Below, piece after piece: positions 53,239 through 64,000 of a stretch of 64,000 nt of DNA (its first letter is position 1; every line of letters starts with the position of its first letter). A program made the position numbers and the translations under genes. The stretch is taken from positions 173,501 to 237,500 of the forward strand of contig CAWZYM010000215.1 in the NCBI GenBank assembly GCA_963966185.1, in the 5' to 3' direction. The stretch is from Rhabditoides inermis. Lineage: Eukaryota > Nematoda > Chromadorea > Rhabditida > Rhabditidae. The notes under the pieces were generated by a model. That model did no database searches and had not been told where the DNA came from. It saw nothing but the letters and a program-made list of their open reading frames with translations.

Positions 53239-56200
53239 TCATTTGAGATGAAATTCCTCCGTGAGTGAGTTGCGCATTCCCGCAATGTCGTAGACGGTGA
53301 GGCGAGTGAAGTAGCGGTTGTCCATGTCGTTCAGACACTGAAAGAGTGTAGAGAGAAAGAGAGAAAGAGAGAAAGAGAGAGAGAGAGAGCATGGGTACTT
53401 CTAGTATGTACCAGGCTTGTTGAACCAACAAGTGTTGTTAGTTGAGAGAGAGAGAGAAAGGTGAGAGAGATACCTGAATATATGGCACGACGCTGAGTAT
53501 TTTTGTCGCGCGCGAGAATGCTTCACTTGCCGGGTAGCGCGTACTGCGAAAAAAGACGGTTATTACACAAACGCCAAACATCGCTCCGTGAAAAACTGAC
53601 TTGATGAATTGGAAGAGAAGAGACGTGTATTTGTTTCGAGCCGATCGACACAACTCCATTCCAGCATCCGATAGGTTACCGGCTGTAACAATCGCTTATG
53701 CTCATTGAACGAAATCGTTAACAAACATTGATTTCGGAATCTTTTATAAGCACTGTGCGCAAAACAATTGAGTTTAGCGGCGAGTTCCGTCCTCGAAGAA
53801 GACTCCTCCGTCGAGGGCGCAGTACTTGGGGCAGATTCCGCGCTCTCCCTGGGTTCCGTCGTTGCCGGGCTGTCCGGGCTGTCCGGGCTGTCCGTCGGTT
53901 CCGGGCTCTCCGGCCTTTCCGTTCTCTCCCTTGGGTCCGGGCTGTCCGGGCGCTCCATCCTGTCCGGGGTGTCCGGGCTGTCCGGGAGGTCCCTGGGGTC
54001 CGGCGCGTCCGGGCTCTCCAGCGGGTCCAGGCTGAGGGCGCTCGTTCTTTCCGGGCTCTCCAGGCGCTCCAGGGGCTCCAGCCTTTCCGGGATGTCCAGG
54101 GGGTCCGGGAGGTCCCTTAGGTCCCGGCTGTCCAGGCTCAGCATCAGGTCCCTTCTCTCCGGGTCCTCCAGGCGCTCCGTTGTCTCCAGGAGGTCCGGGA
54201 GGTCCAGCGGGTCCGGCCTCACCCTTGGGGCACACAGGGCAGGGAGGAGGAGTGACCGGCTCGCAAGGCTCCTTGGTCGGGCGTCCCTGCACTCCGGGGA
54301 ATCCGGGAGATCCGTTCTTTCCGTTGCGTCCGGGACGTCCGGGCGCTCCGATGGGTCCGGCGGGTCCGGGCAGGCAGCATCCCTGGCAGGTGTCTGCCTG
54401 ACGGGCGGTCCTGTTGGCGTGAGCGAGGGGCTGCATGGTGTAGACGTCTCCCCAGACGGCCTTGGCGGCCGCCGAGCAGGCGGCCAGCTCGTGGCTCATC
54501 TCCTGGCGAGAGTGCTGCACGTAGTTGTACACCATCGGCAGGGTGACGCACACCGAGAGCACCGCCACCACAGAGAAGGTCGAGGCGGCATAGCCGACCA
54601 GGCGGTACGCTGCGATCTTGTCCACTTCCATTATGGCAAAGATAGAATGGACACGCCTGACACCTTCTTATAGGGACGGCGATGGCTGTTGAAGAAGCGG
54701 GCAGTGTAACGGCGACGCTTTTTCGCCGCGATATGCCAGAAACCGAAACAAAGCGGTGTAGCGCAGTGCAGGAAGAAAACAGTGCTTGACAAGACAATCA
54801 ATATGTTTCTAATCACGTACTCGTGAGTTGTCCTACTTCCTTGTTTAACAAAAGAACATTGATGACAGTGACTATAACGAATAACTACGACAACGGTAAA
54901 GGAGGTAAACAAGACACACGCTGTGCTCTTGTTATGATGTATTAATAAAGTTTTTACTTACAACTATTTCAAAAACACACTCTCACCATTGCAGTACAAC
55001 ACTACATGCTTGAGCAGACAGTACTCATGTTTCGAATGTGTCAACCCCCATGAATGGACAGTTGACCATGAAACTCAGGGGGATTTTGAATCGAGAAACA
55101 TTCGCGCGGAAAACGCTCACCATTGCAGTACAGCACGACGTGCTCGAATAGATTCTACTCAAGTGTTGAATGCCCCAAAATAATCGAGAAACATTCGGCA
55201 CTCCCCATTGCAGTACATCACTACATTCTTCAACAGGCAGTACTCATGTTTTGTGCGAGAAACAAGGAAAAACCCCAGATAATCATGACGAATAGGAAAC
55301 CACACCATCACACCACCACACCGATACTCACCATTGCAATACAGCACGACGTGCTTCAGCAGACAGTACCCAGTTTCAAAACATTCAGCGGAAAACGCTC
55401 ACCATTGCAATACACCATAATGTGTTTGAATAGAGATGACTGAAGTTCTGTCAAAACGCACTCACCATTGCAGTACAACACCACATGCTTCAACAGGCAG
55501 TACTCGTGGCGAGTGAGGGACACAGCTGCGAAGACGGGCACCACGTGCCGGAACATGTACGCGCCGAGCGAGTGGAACAGGGCGTCCAGTCTGCGGAGGG
55601 AGGAGGCCTCTCTCTCTGTCTCTGTCTCTCTCTCTGTCTCTCTCTATCTCTCTCTCTCTCTTTCTCTTTGTTCCTCCTTCCTCTCTCTCCCCTCCCAACT
55701 CACTCTTCCCGATCGTCGTTGCTCATGTCGCCGAACTTGTACTGGTTACCCTGAAATTGAGAGATTGATATCTGATGTGGAATGTAGGAGATAAATTGAA
55801 AACAATCAAGCGATTAGTGAGCCTGCATCTTCCATATTTTTCTCGGAATTCCATACGTTCATGTTAGGTTCGTGTGAATGGTTCCGTTTGGCGCTTGTCA
55901 TGATCACGCTTGCCATTGCGAATGAGGATTCGATTTTGTTTTGATTTGAAATCAGTCAATCGTTTATCCGGAATCCGGAATCGTTATATCTGAATTGATT
56001 AATTGATTCCGGATAAACGATTGATTGATTTCAAATCAAAACACATCTCGCTGACCTTTGAAATCACTGACCTTCATCTGAGTGTGCGCCTGGAACGAGA
56101 ATAGCAGCATGACTATGCTGCACATTTGGGCGCGCACCAGGTGCACCTGAAGATTACTATTGACTGGTGCAGAAGCAGTTACGTTTCAAAGGTTTTTCAG

Positions 56201-59200
56201 AATGTTGTTTGCTTCAATATCAGCAAATCATCACACTCGTAGAACGTCGACCTCTATTCTCACAGTTGCTCAATACCTCTAAAATTGGTGTGGAAATTAC
56301 GTATAAAAATGTGGTCAGTCTCTTCGAAACGCCTTCGGAACACACTGTTTGGTCGTGTTTCGAAGAGACTGACCGCTACTTGAGCAATAAAAATAACCTT
56401 ATCCTGTTCTGCCAGTTGCTGAAACACCTCGCACGCCGCGATCCACTCAAGGAAGGCCATCACGTGGCGGGAGTACTGCACCCGGAGGGGGATAGGGTGG
56501 GGAGAGGAGTTGAGCAGCGAGAGCTGCAAGTGAGCAGAAATCATTGCCGAAGTCCCGATGCGAAATGCCTTGCAACTACTTCTCATTACTACCCGAATAT
56601 GTCACACTTTTTCCCAGAAGACACCCCGAAGGAGATCATCCCTACCAAGGCCCCATCCATCACACAGACTCTACAAGGTTAGTTCAAAATTGTTTTTTTT
56701 GAGCGACTGACCACTTCTTGAACGGGGGAGTTTGTTTGTGGGAGCTTACAGTTAATTGCGTTTCGTTAGTCATTGTGGGAATAGAAATGAAAGCATGAAA
56801 GTTGTTTCGAGAAACGAGAATCGACGAAGATATGAGGAATCTTTGCACTGACTAATTATATGTGTGCTGGTGGGGGTAGTGAAGAAAGAGTAATAATTAT
56901 AAAGAGATAACACGTACGACAAAGTCATAACGTAACCACGTAGATACTAGAAACAGTGTCCTGTTTCGACCCATTAACCTGCACAACTAAAATTAAAATT
57001 GCAGTCAATTAAAATTGCCAAGATGACAGTTATGAGTCAAAAAGTCGCTTGATGATCAAGAAGGTTCATTCTGAGAGTCTTTCGCCAGCAGAAGTGTAAG
57101 TAACATGACAACACGTTTAAAAAAGGGTGACCCACGGCAATTCACAACTGAACAGAAACTTCATGATGACAAATCGTTTTAGAGCGGTTTCGTTTTGCGA
57201 CTCATTTTACTGATTGACATGTGACCCCGGTCGTTTTCCTGCCACGTTACCACGGGCTCAGTTGAGAAAACACTCTCACTGTCGACATCGACTGCTGAAT
57301 GCCTTTGAATGGCCGGCAAATACCGAACAGCTACCAACAAATTAGGATGGCGCGGTGTCAAAGAAGAAGCTGCCTGACCGTTTGTGGACATCTTTTCATC
57401 TTTAGAAGGCAACTTCTTCCTCGGCATTTCGGAGTTTTGTGGCTATTTTTAGTAATTCAACAGACAGTGTGAGACAGAGAGTGCGCGAGAGTGGAAAAGA
57501 AACGAGAGTGAGCGAGAGAGCGTGGCGATTCGAGAAAAATGAAAAAAAATGAAAAGAAAATTGGACGTCCAATTTTCTTTGTTGTGACATTGTGCATTGC
57601 GGTGTGTCCGTACCGGTATCCTGAGTCCTAGCCGGGCCGGGTCGTGGATGGCGTCTGCGAGGGTGAGGCGCATCTCCTTCCAGCTGGAGTCGGAGGGCAG
57701 CGAGAGGACGGACGAGTCCGCAGCGATGTAGCTGAAAATAAGTAGACAACAAGATCACCTTGTCCCTCCCTCTCCCCCATCCCGTTCTTCTTTCAGTTAG
57801 TATTGCTAATCGATCGATAGTGCTAATCGATAGTGTAAAGAAGTAGTCATCCAGCATTTTTACAGCGACATAAATCATAATCGGTTTCATCCACTACCGG
57901 ACCTACCAAATGCCGGACCTACAAGATCTACCGGACCTACCGGACCCACCGGATTCACTATTGGTTCATCGACATTACGTACCACCCATTCCCAGCTGCT
58001 TGAACCACTCCCATTCCCCCGCCCACCTCTCCAGCCTCACCAGCCCGTCGGCGTACCCCACCACATCTGTCTGCTGGCTGGTGAAGTAGCATGCGCGGAA
58101 GGGAGTAGAAAGGGAGATCTGAAAAGATAGTCACTCATTCGATTCCATTATTGTTTTTTGCAACGGCAACTTGCTGAACTTGTTATCCACATGCATTTTT
58201 TTCCATTGTGTTTTCCGTTTTTTCACATTGTTACAGTACAAACCGTAACTACTGGTAAATGTTTGAAAAAAGTTTGAACTTTCTGAAAACTTTCTAAACA
58301 TCACTATATTCTGGAATTTTGGCTCAGAGAATGAATTACGACTTGCACCAAAAGATATAGTTGTAGTGGATAATGCTGACTACTCGACTGTGTAGCTTTA
58401 TTCGTAGTATAAGCTTCCCAAGTAGGTGTTCTGGAAACATGAAATGACGGCCGCCAGATAATTTCATCCGTCACGTTTGCGAGTTGAGCAATGTAATGGA
58501 AAGAAGCATATGGGAAACTTCTCATCGGAGTGAACAATTCATTCATGACACAACGCAGTCGACTAATCAGAACTATCCACTACAACTTTCTCTTCTGGTG
58601 CAAGTCGTAATTCCTTCTCTGAGCCGAGTTATAGCGATGTTTAGATTTTTTTATTACAATTTTTTTTAAACATTCACCAGTACTTTCGGTTTCGGTTTTT
58701 ACTGTAAATTGATTGCGACGACGATTTGCTGACCTTGTTATCCACATTCACTTAATATTGATCCTGTCTTTTTTCACACATTCATATAGACCAATAGTCT
58801 GCAGTCACGGCCAACCAACCATAAGTATCTCAAGTCTCAAGTTGTAGTTTCACTCTTCAGTTTTTGTACATAGACGCTAAACCTATGTAAACCACAATCC
58901 ACACTTTCTATGGTAAAATGAATTCATAAGCTCTCAATCCTTAGATTGATATCATGCATTGATATTCGTAAATGACATTATTTGTTTCATCATATTGGTA
59001 TTTATTTATCTAGAGGGAATTGTGCAACAATGGAACAACGATTTTTGATGTCACACGCTAAATCGCGTAATGAAATCACGAAACCGCTGATTCAAAAGCT
59101 GATTGCAATCACGTTATTTGTTATTCAGATATATTTTGCAAACAAGTAAGCCACTAAACATCAATTTGTTTGTCAATGGTGTGTAAAAAACAAGATATCG

Positions 59201-60218
59201 TTTTCATTCTAAACACAGCGAAAACAATCGCCAAATAACCATCAAAGCATATGTAAGTTATAAGTAAACTCATCTTTTGTCTGTCGATTATGGGTACTTC
59301 CAGCTGGCACAATCTCTTCTTGTCTAGCACATCTGGTGGTATGATGTCAGGTAATCGCTCGTCTTGCGAGTATGTCGACGGACTGACTGAAATAAATACA
59401 GTCCGAGTGTCCGAGAAACTCATTTCCCATCACTTTCGCATTATTCGAAATGCATGCTGCGTTGATCTCTCGTGCGATAACTGATTCGCCAACCCGCTGT
59501 AGCTCTCGCAACATGGTTCATTTCGAAAGCACCGCTGTAATACGTTTGTCCATGTAGGGTGAGTTATTTTGGATTTACTTTATCACATGTTTCCTATTTT
59601 TTCTCTTTGATTTTTTTCTCTCTATGCGTAGTAATCTGCAACAGACGTACATATGTATATAGTATGTTCAGGAAGATTATAGAGTACACATCCGATAATA
59701 TCTCGAAGATTCTAGCTAATTAGGGAATTGAATGCACTTGTCGTTCTTACGTGTCTAACATCTATTTATTTTTTTACCAACTAACGAACCGTAAAAAACG
59801 AACCGTGATTCATCATTCCAGCTTCGATGCACCTTTCCATACGGCACGACCGACAGTAGGGTTTGTCTGGAATAATGATAGTAAACAAACTGCGCCGATC
59901 ACAAAAAAAACCTTGCCTTTCATCTGCTTCAGATTCTTGCAGTGTCCTTCGGCTACGCACATGTAGATTCTCTTCGAGAGAGTGGCGCGGTGGAAAAAGA
60001 TCTTGCAGCTTCTACGAACGTGAATGTTTAAAAATTTATCAATCAATTAATCAATAATATGTTTATTTCAATTGAACATGTTATTTATATTTTTTTTTAT
60101 AAAATACACACCATGACAAACACGATGAGTTAAAAGGAACTCACGAGCATATGGTGGCGTTGTAGTAGAACCGGCAGGAGCTTCTCGTATCGCAAACCTT
60201 GCACAGATTCATTGTCAT
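53239..60218 (-). CDS. Nuclear hormone receptor
   Basis: Thirteen exons, about 408 aa: 60145-60218, 59917-60011, 59804-59866, 59270-59386, 57983-58118, 57614-57731, 56398-56523, 56072-56146, 55704-55750, 55466-55590, 53601-53682, 53474-53543, 53239-53337. The DNA-binding domain has two C4 zinc fingers: [20 protein letters not shown] with SCKIFF, then CVAEGHC and [16 protein letters not shown]. The ligand-binding domain shows [20 protein letters not shown] (helix 3), [33 protein letters not shown] and [13 protein letters not shown]. It resembles the expanded nematode receptor set. Exon 2 ends with a GC donor (AAAG|GCAAGG). The frame of exon 5 is uncertain. Transcription factor; ligand and targets unknown. 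Confidence 0.88.
53774..54631 (-). CDS. Cuticle collagen, nested in the receptor gene
   Basis: Uninterrupted 285 aa. N-terminal cuticle-collagen domain with a membrane segment ([20 protein letters not shown]), then [20 protein letters not shown] and a Cys cluster [11 protein letters not shown], followed by interrupted Gly-X-Y blocks separated by [11 protein letters not shown], and the end [19 protein letters not shown]. This is a nematode structural collagen of the exoskeleton. It lies within the 1.8-kb intron between receptor exons 55466-55590 and 53601-53682, on the same strand. The long plus-strand open frame opposite is an artefact of the Gly-X-Y code. Confidence 0.97.
   Translation of the reverse strand: MEVDKIAAYRLVGYAASTFSVVAVLSVCVTLPMVYNYVQHSRQEMSHELAACSAAAKAVWGDVYTMQPLAHANRTARQADTCQGCCLPGPAGPIGAPGRPGRNGKNGSPGFPGVQGRPTKEPCEPVTPPPCPVCPKGEAGPAGPPGPPGDNGAPGGPGEKGPDAEPGQPGPKGPPGPPGHPGKAGAPGAPGEPGKNERPQPGPAGEPGRAGPQGPPGQPGHPGQDGAPGQPGPKGENGKAGEPGTDGQPGQPGQPGNDGTQGERGICPKYCALDGGVFFEDGTRR
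54987..55435 (-). repeat. Five extra copies of a receptor exon end with donor
   Basis: Tandem near-copies of the last about 35-45 nt of exon 55466-55590 ([13 protein letters not shown] then GTGAG): at about 54987-55031, 55118-55160, 55204-55250, 55330-55375 and 55400-55435. Four keep AATG|GTGAG; the one at 55204 reads AATG|GGGAG and has lost the GT. Spacer lengths vary (65-130 bp). Confidence 0.9.
55928..56042. repeat. Palindrome of two LINE-tail-like ends
   Basis: GTTTTGATTTGAAATCAGTC...GTTTATCCGGAAT and its complement ATTCCGGATAAACGATTGAT...GATTTCAAATCAAAAC face each other. ATTCCGGATAAAC is the same 3' end as in the LINE tail at 48620. Confidence 0.75.
56311..56385. mobile_element. Palindromic TTCGAAAC element, copy in receptor gene
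   Basis: GTGGTCAGTCTCTTCGAAAC at the left, GTTTCGAAGAGACTGACCGC then TACTTGAG at the right. Lies 12 bp from the donor of receptor exon 56398-56523. Confidence 0.85.
56613..56682 (+). pseudogene. Inverted copy of a protein P exon
   Basis: The plus strand reads [18 protein letters not shown], like the minus-strand exon 52295-52393 of protein P. It is preceded by TTTTTCCCAG and followed by AAG|GTTAG, so it retains both splice-site types. It sits about 4.3 kb from P, in a receptor intron, on the other strand. Confidence 0.75.
56683..57613. other. Receptor intron, no exon seen
   Basis: About 0.9 kb without a supported exon. The minus-strand frame at 57179-57427 ([15 protein letters not shown]...) is open for 82 codons but has no splice context I can link. 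Confidence 0.4.
58317..58628. mobile_element. Foldback (MITE-like) element
   Basis: Inverted arms of about 75-80 bp: 58322-58400 (GGCTCAGAGAATGAATTACG...) and 58545-58626 (its complement, ending CGTAATTCCTTCTCTGAGCC). No tRNA-like core. In a receptor intron. Confidence 0.85.
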
Positions 60219-60672
60219 TTGGCAAGGAAAGTGATGTGGGGAAAGGTGGAGACTTGAGGAGACGTCGGCGATCGTGCGTCTCCCTCCTTACTTCTCTCCC
60301 TCCCTCCCCCCCTCTCTCTCTCCCTCTCACTCTCTCCCCTTCTACTTTCTCTATGGCGACCGCAGCGAGTAGTAAACATTTACCTTTCCATGTGAAAATT
60401 GCCGCCTGTATGAGCTCACACTATAATCTGCCTACAGCGGAGCCGGATTCAAAGTAGATATTTTATGCAAATCAGTATTTCACACAATATGAATACCCGT
60501 GGATAATATAGAATATACATAGTTCGTAATACCGGGCAGTGACCGATGGAAGAGTAAGAATAATGACGTAGCTGAACGGTGAAAGACAAGAATGAAGGGA
60601 GAGAGACAAGGAGAGAAAGAGAGAAAGAGAGAGGAGGGAGGGATAGAGAGGAAAGGGGAAAAAAGTGGCATG
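60219..60672. other. Spacer between BPI-like gene and receptor
   Basis: Holds CT/GA-rich stretches (60285-60350, 60590-60660). Both neighbours run on the minus strand, so this is the receptor promoter or, less surely, an intercistronic region. Confidence 0.45.
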
Positions 60673-61256
60673 TTATCCGACGTTGTTGAGTGTCTGTTTG
60701 ACGGCTCCTCTCACAAGAGTGCCCGCGAATTGTTCGTCCAACTTGAAATACGTCGACACCTTCATGAATCGATCGTGAAACGACAGCCTGCAAGATTGCG
60801 AAATAGTCTCTCAAATACTTACTTACCTTTATAAAAATGCAATTCATATTCATGTAAAGGGATTGTATTGGAGAACCACACAAATTACAGCCTAATGTTG
60901 GTCAGTTGTCTTTCAAATGATTTTGCCATCACTCAATCGTTCGAAGGGACGTTGTTGGAGAAGGTAACATGTGAAATGTGAATTATGAAAAGTCTCACTT
61001 GGGACTTCTGAGCACAACGCCTTGCATTGTCGGCATCGCGATTCCCATCTGAAACGTAAAGATCTCATGAAAACCACAACCGTGTTTAGTGTCGAATTTA
61101 TATTTGTTTAGCTATATTTAATCATTTCATTACATAACAATGAAGTTATTGCAGATCGAACAAAACTACATTTATGTACACATTGAAACGTAGCTCTAAT
61201 ATGATATGTATGTGTGTAAAATGGGAATAAGGATAGAGAGAAAAAGATAGAAAGGG

Positions 61257-61287
<31 letters not shown>

Positions 61288-63567
61288 AATGAAAGAAAGA
61301 GAGAAAGAGAGAGAGAGAGATCCTGACCTGCAGTATCTCGGTGAGCAGTTGTTCCAGGAACTCTGCTCCGAACAGACCGAGATCCCCGAACACTGACTGG
61401 TCAACGTCCTCGATCTGTGAAAAAAAGACATAATAAAGGGAAAATAAAGGTAGCCTTCAGGAATCTTATGAGTACTTTGCGGAGTGGTCAAGACTATGGC
61501 AAGTAGCCCTCGATTCAGGAGACTTTTGAGTACTCTGAGTGAGCAGTACTCGAAGGAAGACTATGGCAAGACAGCCCTAAACAAAACCTAGTCTACATCA
61601 TAAATGTTTTTCTGACTACTGTTTCCATAAGTAATGTATCAAACACCATTTTCACATGCACGTGCCTTTTCCCTCTTGACAATTTCGAAACGCCGCCGCA
61701 CGAAACACAATTTCGAAATCATTACATACAATTTCTTCTCGCGATGATGTTATCACAAGTGGGTGTAGCCAGCAGAAACCGAAGTCAATTAATTGTGCAG
61801 GAAACATTCTCACTCAGGGAAGCGAAAGTAGGTTTAGTTCAAGAAAGTTGCTCACTATAATTGGCATTTACATTTGAGGATTCAAGTATCACGTTGCAAG
61901 AACGGTCATAACTTCATTTGCAATGAACATGTTATACAATTATCGGTAACATTTCCTACTGTTGCATGTTAGCATTACATTCAACAGTTTACTATGTCAA
62001 ACGAACACAATTTTAAAACATCTAACCTTTGATTCAAGCAGCTTGAAGTCGAGATTTTCGATCGTAGCGTTCCCGACAACTCTGAAAATGATAGTTTCAA
62101 CTAAAAAAACAACAAAATAAGAATATTGTTGATACGTTTCGCAGAACTAATAAATTTTGAATCGTGTTTCTGCTAGAATGGGGTTGGCGTTTTTTTTAGA
62201 ACAAAAACAAAAGAAAAAATTATACGTTCTTCAAAAGTGTATAAAGACAGACCTGTTTTTGCTCAGCCACAGTACAATGTTGGCAGTCATTGTGGTGTCG
62301 GAGCGGATAACCTAGAAAAAAACGACAATTAGGTAAGAATACGATGTGCATCCTGAATTAAGTAATTTTGGTTTTCGGTATTCGTCCCGATGTTGAAAAA
62401 CGACTCGCAAGCGTATGACACATCACATCAATAAATACAGATCACAGAGGCAAACACGATATCACTGGAAGGCGAACAATGAGTGATACTACGGTATAGC
62501 GTTGATAGTATGTTGGCACACACGACGACGACAAGTCTTATTTCTTTCTTGTCCCCTTTCCACAGCCCTATCCTCTCACCATCTCTAGTGTCTCGTTGTT
62601 GTGCCTCGGTCGCACGAACATGTTCATTCTGCCGTGCAGACGGAAACGAGCCTTGTTCTCCACGAACACAATCAGCGGAGCCTGAAAAGAAATGAGGAAT
62701 GTTTCTCGGAATTTGATTTTATGGAACTTCATATCTTCATCTTATAAGTTTATTGTGAACAAAACTTTTTTTTCAAATTAAAAAAAGCGTACCTTCTTTG
62801 CGCTGAAGCGTATCTCGACCTGTCTATCGGGGTACTGTTCTCCCAGCGACCCAAGGAAGCCTCCGATACAGAACGTGTCACAAGTCGTTTCCAGAAGGTC
62901 CTGAAAAGATTAGATTCGTGACTACGACATTCATGCATTTCACTTTCTACGAAGAGCAAGTTTTCCTTTTTCCTGCGTTGTAATGTGAATAAGTTTCAGC
63001 TATTGTTCACATGCGCATTTTCGCTTGTCAGGATGATCAGTCGTAAATTGTCTTTGGAAACAACTTTGAAGGATATCGAGTAGATATCGTATATGTACGT
63101 TTCAACACGTGACCATAAGCCCGTTGATTCGTATGCTTTCAATTGTTCCATTATAATGTTTTTCATCGAAGAATTAAAACCAGAAAAGTACTTTTTCCTC
63201 GATCGATAAAACAAAATACTGTGTACAACTATGCCATTGTCCAATGAGTATGCAACTTTACATACCTTTAGTTGAGGGCTGCTCTCCGGTCCGACGTTGA
63301 TATCCAGAAGGTGTTGTCTGTATGCGTGGTAGAGCAGAGAGTTGGCCAGGTAGTCGGTGGCGAAGAACTCTACCATGTGCACACCTGAGGTTGTTTACTT
63401 GTTTGTTTACTTGGCTGTGTACTTATTTACTAGTATGTTTACTTGTTTGTTTACTTGTTTTATGACTTGTATGTTCACTTATTACTTGTTTACTTGTTTA
63501 TCACTCACCATGCGGTGCTGGTATGTGCACGGTAGGAGGGTGGAACGGGGTGCCGCCCTGACCGCGC
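60673..63567 (-). CDS. BPI/LBP-like lipid-binding protein, 5' end not resolved
   Basis: Nine in-phase exons: 63509-63567, 63266-63384, 62793-62900, 62580-62681, 62253-62311, 62027-62081, 61328-61414, 60999-61048, 60673-60787; about 250 residues of the C-terminal half. Typical features: GVHMVEFFATDYLANSLLYH, QVEIRFSAKKAPLIVFVENK, RLHGRMNMFV, LTEILQMGIAMPTMQGVVL, then SPKLSFHDRFMKVSTYF at the end. This matches the second barrel of the bactericidal/permeability-increasing and LPS-binding protein family, secreted proteins that bind lipids. The first exon here enters in phase 2, so more exons lie upstream, probably beyond the foldback element or the window end. Confidence 0.82.
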
Positions 63568-63720
63568 CTGGGAAAAAGGGATACGTTTCAGGGAAGGGCT
63601 TTGGGAGACGCCGTGACAGGTAGGTCAATTCGTCGATCAAACGCTCCGTTTTGAAACTCACCAATGATCGTAAAACTAGCGTATTTCAGAAAAATGGTAG
63701 CAATGTATGTTTCAAATGGT

Positions 63721-63975
63721 TTTAAAGGAAGAGTGGCAACTTGTTTCTGCCACAACCTGCCACAACTTCTCATTTTCACACGAAAAAAACGTTTGGCGGT
63801 GACAGGAATCGAACTCGCGAAGATTAGGGCCATAACGCAGCGCACATGCACTGAGCCATGAAGTAAGAAAGTAACGCAGAATCGTTGTTCTTTCGCCAAA
63901 ACTGCTAATGTGTTTGGTTAATATGATTGTTAATAATGCTCCGAGTCGAAAATAAGTCGCCACTGTTTCTTTAAA
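63721..63975. mobile_element. tRNA-like foldback element (5)
   Basis: Arms TTTAAAGGAAGAGTGGCAAC (63721-63740) and GTCGCCACTGTTTCTTTAAA (63956-63975) are inverted. A minus-strand tRNA-like stretch at 63790-63866 has CATGGCTCAGTGCATGTGCG as box A-like and AGTTCGATTCC as box B. Element may extend beyond the arms I can match. Confidence 0.65.
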
Positions 63976-64000
63976 CAATTACCAGCTGATCTGTACACGC

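Noticed and set aside
53768..54673. 301-codon plus-strand frame of Ser/Gly/Leu/Arg
   Set aside because: Shadow of the Gly-X-Y codons of the collagen gene on the other strand.
17933..63866. Eight tRNA-like sequences as real tRNA genes
   Set aside because: Box A and B are present but acceptor stems do not pair and most lack a normal anticodon arm; several occur as inverted pairs inside foldback elements.

Overview
This is a nematode nuclear genome window. The evidence is a single-exon cuticle collagen (about 53.8-54.6 kb), a divergent nematode-type nuclear hormone receptor, many 50-150 nt exons with GT-AG (and a few likely GC-AG) introns, and TTNCAG acceptors placed directly before or within a few bases of several start codons, as expected for spliced-leader trans-splicing. 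The dense exon pattern and abundant (CT)n tracts suggest Rhabditina, perhaps a diplogastrid or relative; that is inference. Gene models were built by hand by matching splice phases across exons; exon ends may be off by a few bases.

Layout. 0-2.4 kb: rearranged, broken non-LTR retrotransposon fragments. 2.6-7.3 kb: a minus-strand cluster of Ly6-type ten-cysteine secreted or GPI-anchored proteins; one is interrupted by a short inverted-repeat element and one is only a tail relic. 8-13 kb: a tiny membrane protein and three paralogues of an unrecognised secreted Cys-rich family, ending beside a 70-bp satellite. 14.2-51.3 kb: four plus-strand housekeeping genes in a row: an F-box/WD40 protein, TSR3, TP53RK/Bud32 and TDP1. 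TSR3-TP53RK (and perhaps neighbours) look like an operon. Their large introns carry minus-strand genes: two lineages of secreted proteins (X/Y in the F-box gene, Z in TSR3), a PDZ protein and a short secreted peptide (in TDP1). 51.5-63.6 kb: minus-strand genes: a Pro-rich protein fragment, a nuclear hormone receptor with the collagen gene in one of its introns, and a BPI/LBP-like lipid-binding protein running towards the window end.

The most unusual theme is repeated duplication of exon/intron junctions. TDP1 exon 3 is followed by an about 54-bp minisatellite in which each unit repeats the exon end plus its 5' splice site (about 22 extra copies). The receptor gene has six tandem copies of one exon end with donor. 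TSR3, TDP1 (twice) and the F-box gene have truncated duplicate exon starts, with acceptor, just upstream of the true exon. A 3-kb tandem duplication in the F-box gene begins within the last 11 nt of an exon, and a palindromic element supplies the acceptor of TSR3 exon 3. A second theme is a set of at least five foldback elements containing tRNA-like box A/box B sequences, four of them in introns and one at the window end. No CRISPR, rRNA or convincing functional tRNA gene was seen.
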